In this document: positions 62,079 to 64,000 of the stretch, piece by piece
Layout of the letters: every line of letters starts with the position of its first letter
Position numbering within the stretch: position 1 is the first letter of the stretch
Source of the DNA: Maritimibacter dapengensis
GTDB taxonomy: Bacteria > Pseudomonadota > Alphaproteobacteria > Rhodobacterales > Rhodobacteraceae
Direction: 5' to 3'
DNA length: 64,000 bases
NCBI RefSeq assembly: GCF_019218265.1
Contig: NZ_JAHUZE010000001.1
Location: 248,001 to 312,000 of the forward strand
Position numbers and translations under genes: made by a program
Notes under the pieces: generated by a model
Databases searched by the model: none
What the model saw: only the letters and a program-made list of their open reading frames with translations
What the model was told of the DNA's origin: nothing

Positions 62079-63007
62079 AGCGGGCGGATTGGCAGAACCT
62101 TGGCTGGGGCGCGGCCCTGCTCGTCGTGGCGGCGCTGCTGCCGCTCACCGGTGACGGCTACCTGATCTCGCTCGGCGTCTCGATCGCGATGTACACCGTG
62201 CTCGCGACAAGCTGGGCGCTGTTCTCGGGGCCCACGCACTACATCTCGCTCGCCACGGCGGCGTTCTTCGGGATCGGCACCTATGTCATGGGGTCGGGGA
62301 TCGAATACATCAACTATTGGCTGCTTCTCCCCATCGCCGGGCTGATCGGCGGCGTAATCGCAGCCCTCGTCGGCCTTGCCACGCTGCGCCTCTCTGGCGT
62401 TTATTTCGTGATTTTCACGCTGGGGCTCGCGGAAATGACGCGCCAAGCGGTGACGTGGTATCAGAACCAGACAGGGCACAAGGGCACCTACGTGCTGACC
62501 GAGCTGACCGATCCTCACATCTACTGGCAGCTCCTGGCCCTCGCCGCGCTGGTGTTCCTCTTGGGTTGGGCCATCGGCCGCTCCAAGCTTGGCTTTGCGC
62601 TCAGGATCATCGGGGATGACGAGGATGTGGCGCGGCATGTGGGCATCAACACGGCGCTCTCCAAAGTCGCGCTCTTCGTCGTCTCGGGGGCCACTGCGGC
62701 CATCGTCGGTGCGATGATCGCGCCGCGCTACATCTACATCGAACCCGCCACCGCCTTTACGCCTATGCTCTCGTTCCAGGTCGTCATCATGGCGCTTCTG
62801 GGCGGCACCGGACGGCTCTGGGGTCCGCTCGTCGGGGTCATTCCCTTCACGCTCTTGTGGGAGGCGATCTCGTCCTCCTTCCTGAACCAGACCACGCTGC
62901 TTCTGGGTCTCAGCTTCCTCGCCATCGTCTATCTGCTGCCCGGCGGCTTCGTCGGCCTCTATGACCGGCTCAGGGGCCGCGCGAAAAAGCGGAGTGCAAT
63001 GGCATGA
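62075..63007 (+). CDS. livM: Branched-chain-type ABC permease LivM
   Basis: The 310-residue membrane protein has LivM features YISLATAAFFGIGTYVMGSG, GVYFVIFTLGLAEMTRQAVT and the coupling loop IGDDEDVARHVGINTALSK. It overlaps livG by four bases. Confidence 0.92.
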   Translation: MKRADWQNLGWGAALLVVAALLPLTGDGYLISLGVSIAMYTVLATSWALFSGPTHYISLATAAFFGIGTYVMGSGIEYINYWLLLPIAGLIGGVIAALVGLATLRLSGVYFVIFTLGLAEMTRQAVTWYQNQTGHKGTYVLTELTDPHIYWQLLALAALVFLLGWAIGRSKLGFALRIIGDDEDVARHVGINTALSKVALFVVSGATAAIVGAMIAPRYIYIEPATAFTPMLSFQVVIMALLGGTGRLWGPLVGVIPFTLLWEAISSSFLNQTTLLLGLSFLAIVYLLPGGFVGLYDRLRGRAKKRSAMA

Positions 63008-63738
63008 TGGCGAATACGGTCATATCGCTGCGTGGTGCGACCAAGCAGTTCGGCGGTCTGGTCGCGGTCGACAACGTCAGCTTCGACGTGCGCGAGCATG
63101 AGGTGCTGGGTCTGATCGGGCCAAACGGGTCGGGCAAGTCCACGACGCTGAACCTCATCTCCGGCGCGCTGCCCGCGACCGACGGAGAAATCTCCCTGCG
63201 CGGCGGCACCATCACCGGGCTGCCCGCGCGGGCCATTGCGCGCAAAGGCGTGTCGCGAACGTTCCAACTCGTCCGGCTCCTGCCCTCGATGAACGTGCTC
63301 GAAAACGTCATGGCCGGGGGCGTGTTCGGGCATCGCCGTCGCTGGGGGCAATCGGCCGAGCGCCACGCGATGCAGGTGCTCGAAATGATCGGCATGGCGG
63401 ACAAGGCCAAGTCTCATGTCGGCCAGCTGACCTACATCGACACCAAGCGTGTGGAACTCGCCCGCGCGCTGTCGGGCGAACCCGAAGTGCTCCTGCTCGA
63501 CGAATGGCTCGCGGGGCTGAACCCCACCGAACTCACCGAGGGCATCGACCTCATCCACCGCCTACGCGACGAGGGGCGTACGATCATCCTTGTCGAACAC
63601 GTCATGGATGCGATCCGCTCGCTGTGCGACAATTGCGTGGTCATGTCCTCGGGCAAGAAAATCGCGGAAGGGTCGACGGACGACGTGCTGTCCGACCCCG
63701 AAGTCATCCGCGCCTACCTGGGGGACGACGATGCTTGA
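63004..63738 (+). CDS. livG: ABC transporter ATP-binding protein, LivG type
   Basis: The 244-residue ATPase has Walker A GPNGSGKSTTL and Walker B VLLLDEWLAGLNP. Its signature region is the atypical LTYIDTKRVELARAL instead of an LSGGQ-like motif, which I recall as normal for one LivG subgroup. It ends inside the start of livF. Confidence 0.9.
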   Translation: MMANTVISLRGATKQFGGLVAVDNVSFDVREHEVLGLIGPNGSGKSTTLNLISGALPATDGEISLRGGTITGLPARAIARKGVSRTFQLVRLLPSMNVLENVMAGGVFGHRRRWGQSAERHAMQVLEMIGMADKAKSHVGQLTYIDTKRVELARALSGEPEVLLLDEWLAGLNPTELTEGIDLIHRLRDEGRTIILVEHVMDAIRSLCDNCVVMSSGKKIAEGSTDDVLSDPEVIRAYLGDDDA

Positions 63739-64000
63739 GGTGAAAGGACTCTCCGCCGCCTACGGCCAGCACCCGGCGCTGAACAAGGCATCCGTGCGCG
63801 TCGGCAAGGGCGAAATCGTCGTGATCCTCGGTGCGAATGGCGCGGGGAAATCGACGCTATTGAAGGCGATCAGCGGCATCTGCGAAGGCAAGGTCACAGG
63901 CTCGGCCCGCATGAACGGCCACGAACTCGTCGGCATGAAGCCCGACCGGATCGTGGAGGAAGGCATCGCACTGGTGCCCGAGGGGCGCGGCATTTTCGGT
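63731..64000 (+). CDS. livF: ABC transporter ATP-binding protein, LivF type (cut by window edge)
   Basis: The first 90 codons are present: MLEVKGLSAAYGQHPALNKA, Walker A GANGAGKSTLL and the LivF segment GIALVPEGRGIFG. The C-terminal half lies beyond the window. Confidence 0.9.
   Translation, partial: MLEVKGLSAAYGQHPALNKASVRVGKGEIVVILGANGAGKSTLLKAISGICEGKVTGSARMNGHELVGMKPDRIVEEGIALVPEGRGIFG

Noticed and set aside
63420-63500. Second LivG lacks a normal LSGGQ signature
   Set aside because: LTYIDTKR with DEWLAGLNP recurs, as far as I recall, in a LivG subgroup, so I do not treat it as a defect.
1-64000. Insertion sequences, CRISPR arrays, prophage or integron elements
   Set aside because: No transposase or integrase motifs, no repeat-spacer pattern and no structural phage genes were seen on reading both strands.

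Overview
The window is GC-rich, densely coded accessory DNA from what looks like a marine alphaproteobacterium of the Rhodobacteraceae (Roseobacter-type). This is inferred from codon bias, the abundance of TRAP, TTT and Liv-type uptake systems, ATGA-coupled genes and protein style; no rRNA or other phylogenetic marker is present. I see no insertion sequence, CRISPR array, phage module or origin. The only RNA gene is a tRNA-Gly near the left edge.

Layout. (1) 1-2537: a Tat-exported FAD oxidoreductase cut by the left edge, tRNA-Gly(UCC) and an endonuclease/exonuclease/phosphatase-fold protein. (2) 3060-10751: a LysR regulator, then a minus-strand operon for a split transketolase, an SDR and a TRAP transporter, with an IclR regulator upstream. 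(3) 10893-29324: about 18 kb of plus-strand genes forming one catabolic programme: SDR, Liv ABC importer, SMP-30-type lactonase, ADP-forming and AMP-forming acyl-CoA synthetases, two acyl-CoA dehydrogenases, a crotonase, a Baeyer-Villiger-type monooxygenase, a two-domain SDR and an Old Yellow Enzyme. Together they suggest uptake and ring opening of an alicyclic enone or ketone (terpenoid-like) followed by beta-oxidation. The same palindrome, TTCACA-N2-TGTGAA, lies before the IclR gene and before the CoA-ligase operon. (4) 29806-34364: an unusual cluster. A glutamine-synthetase-like ligase, a Rieske-type oxygenase catalytic subunit that has lost its own Rieske ligands, a separate small Rieske protein and an unknown protein lie divergent from an IclR regulator with a perfect 15-bp palindrome. 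This is the best candidate for an undescribed system. (5) 34899-41702: a DUF1428 protein, a TctDE-like two-component system co-transcribed with an orphan periplasmic binding protein, and a divergent tctCBA tricarboxylate-type transporter. (6) 42023-45802: an ABC importer translationally coupled to nnrS, with an FNR/NnrR-type box upstream. (7) 46006-47468: a decayed zinc-type operon (DUF2796 His-rich protein and LolD-like ATPase) carrying several frameshifts and nonsense codons. (8) 47804-56913: a sulfatase with its formylglycine-generating enzyme, a second TTT transporter, a hydrolase and a VOC protein, divergent from an isocitrate-lyase-like enzyme and a GntR regulator. (9) 57426-64000: an AraC regulator divergent from an aldehyde dehydrogenase and a second Liv-type ABC operon that runs off the right edge.

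Overall this is a stack of self-contained 'importer + enzymes + local regulator' modules. There are six complete or nearly complete uptake systems of four classes. Four solute-binding-protein genes (12927, 39650, 50485, 61151) are followed directly by strong hairpins, which probably raise binding-protein expression over that of the genes downstream. All functional assignments come from reading the sequence and recalling families; no database search was run.
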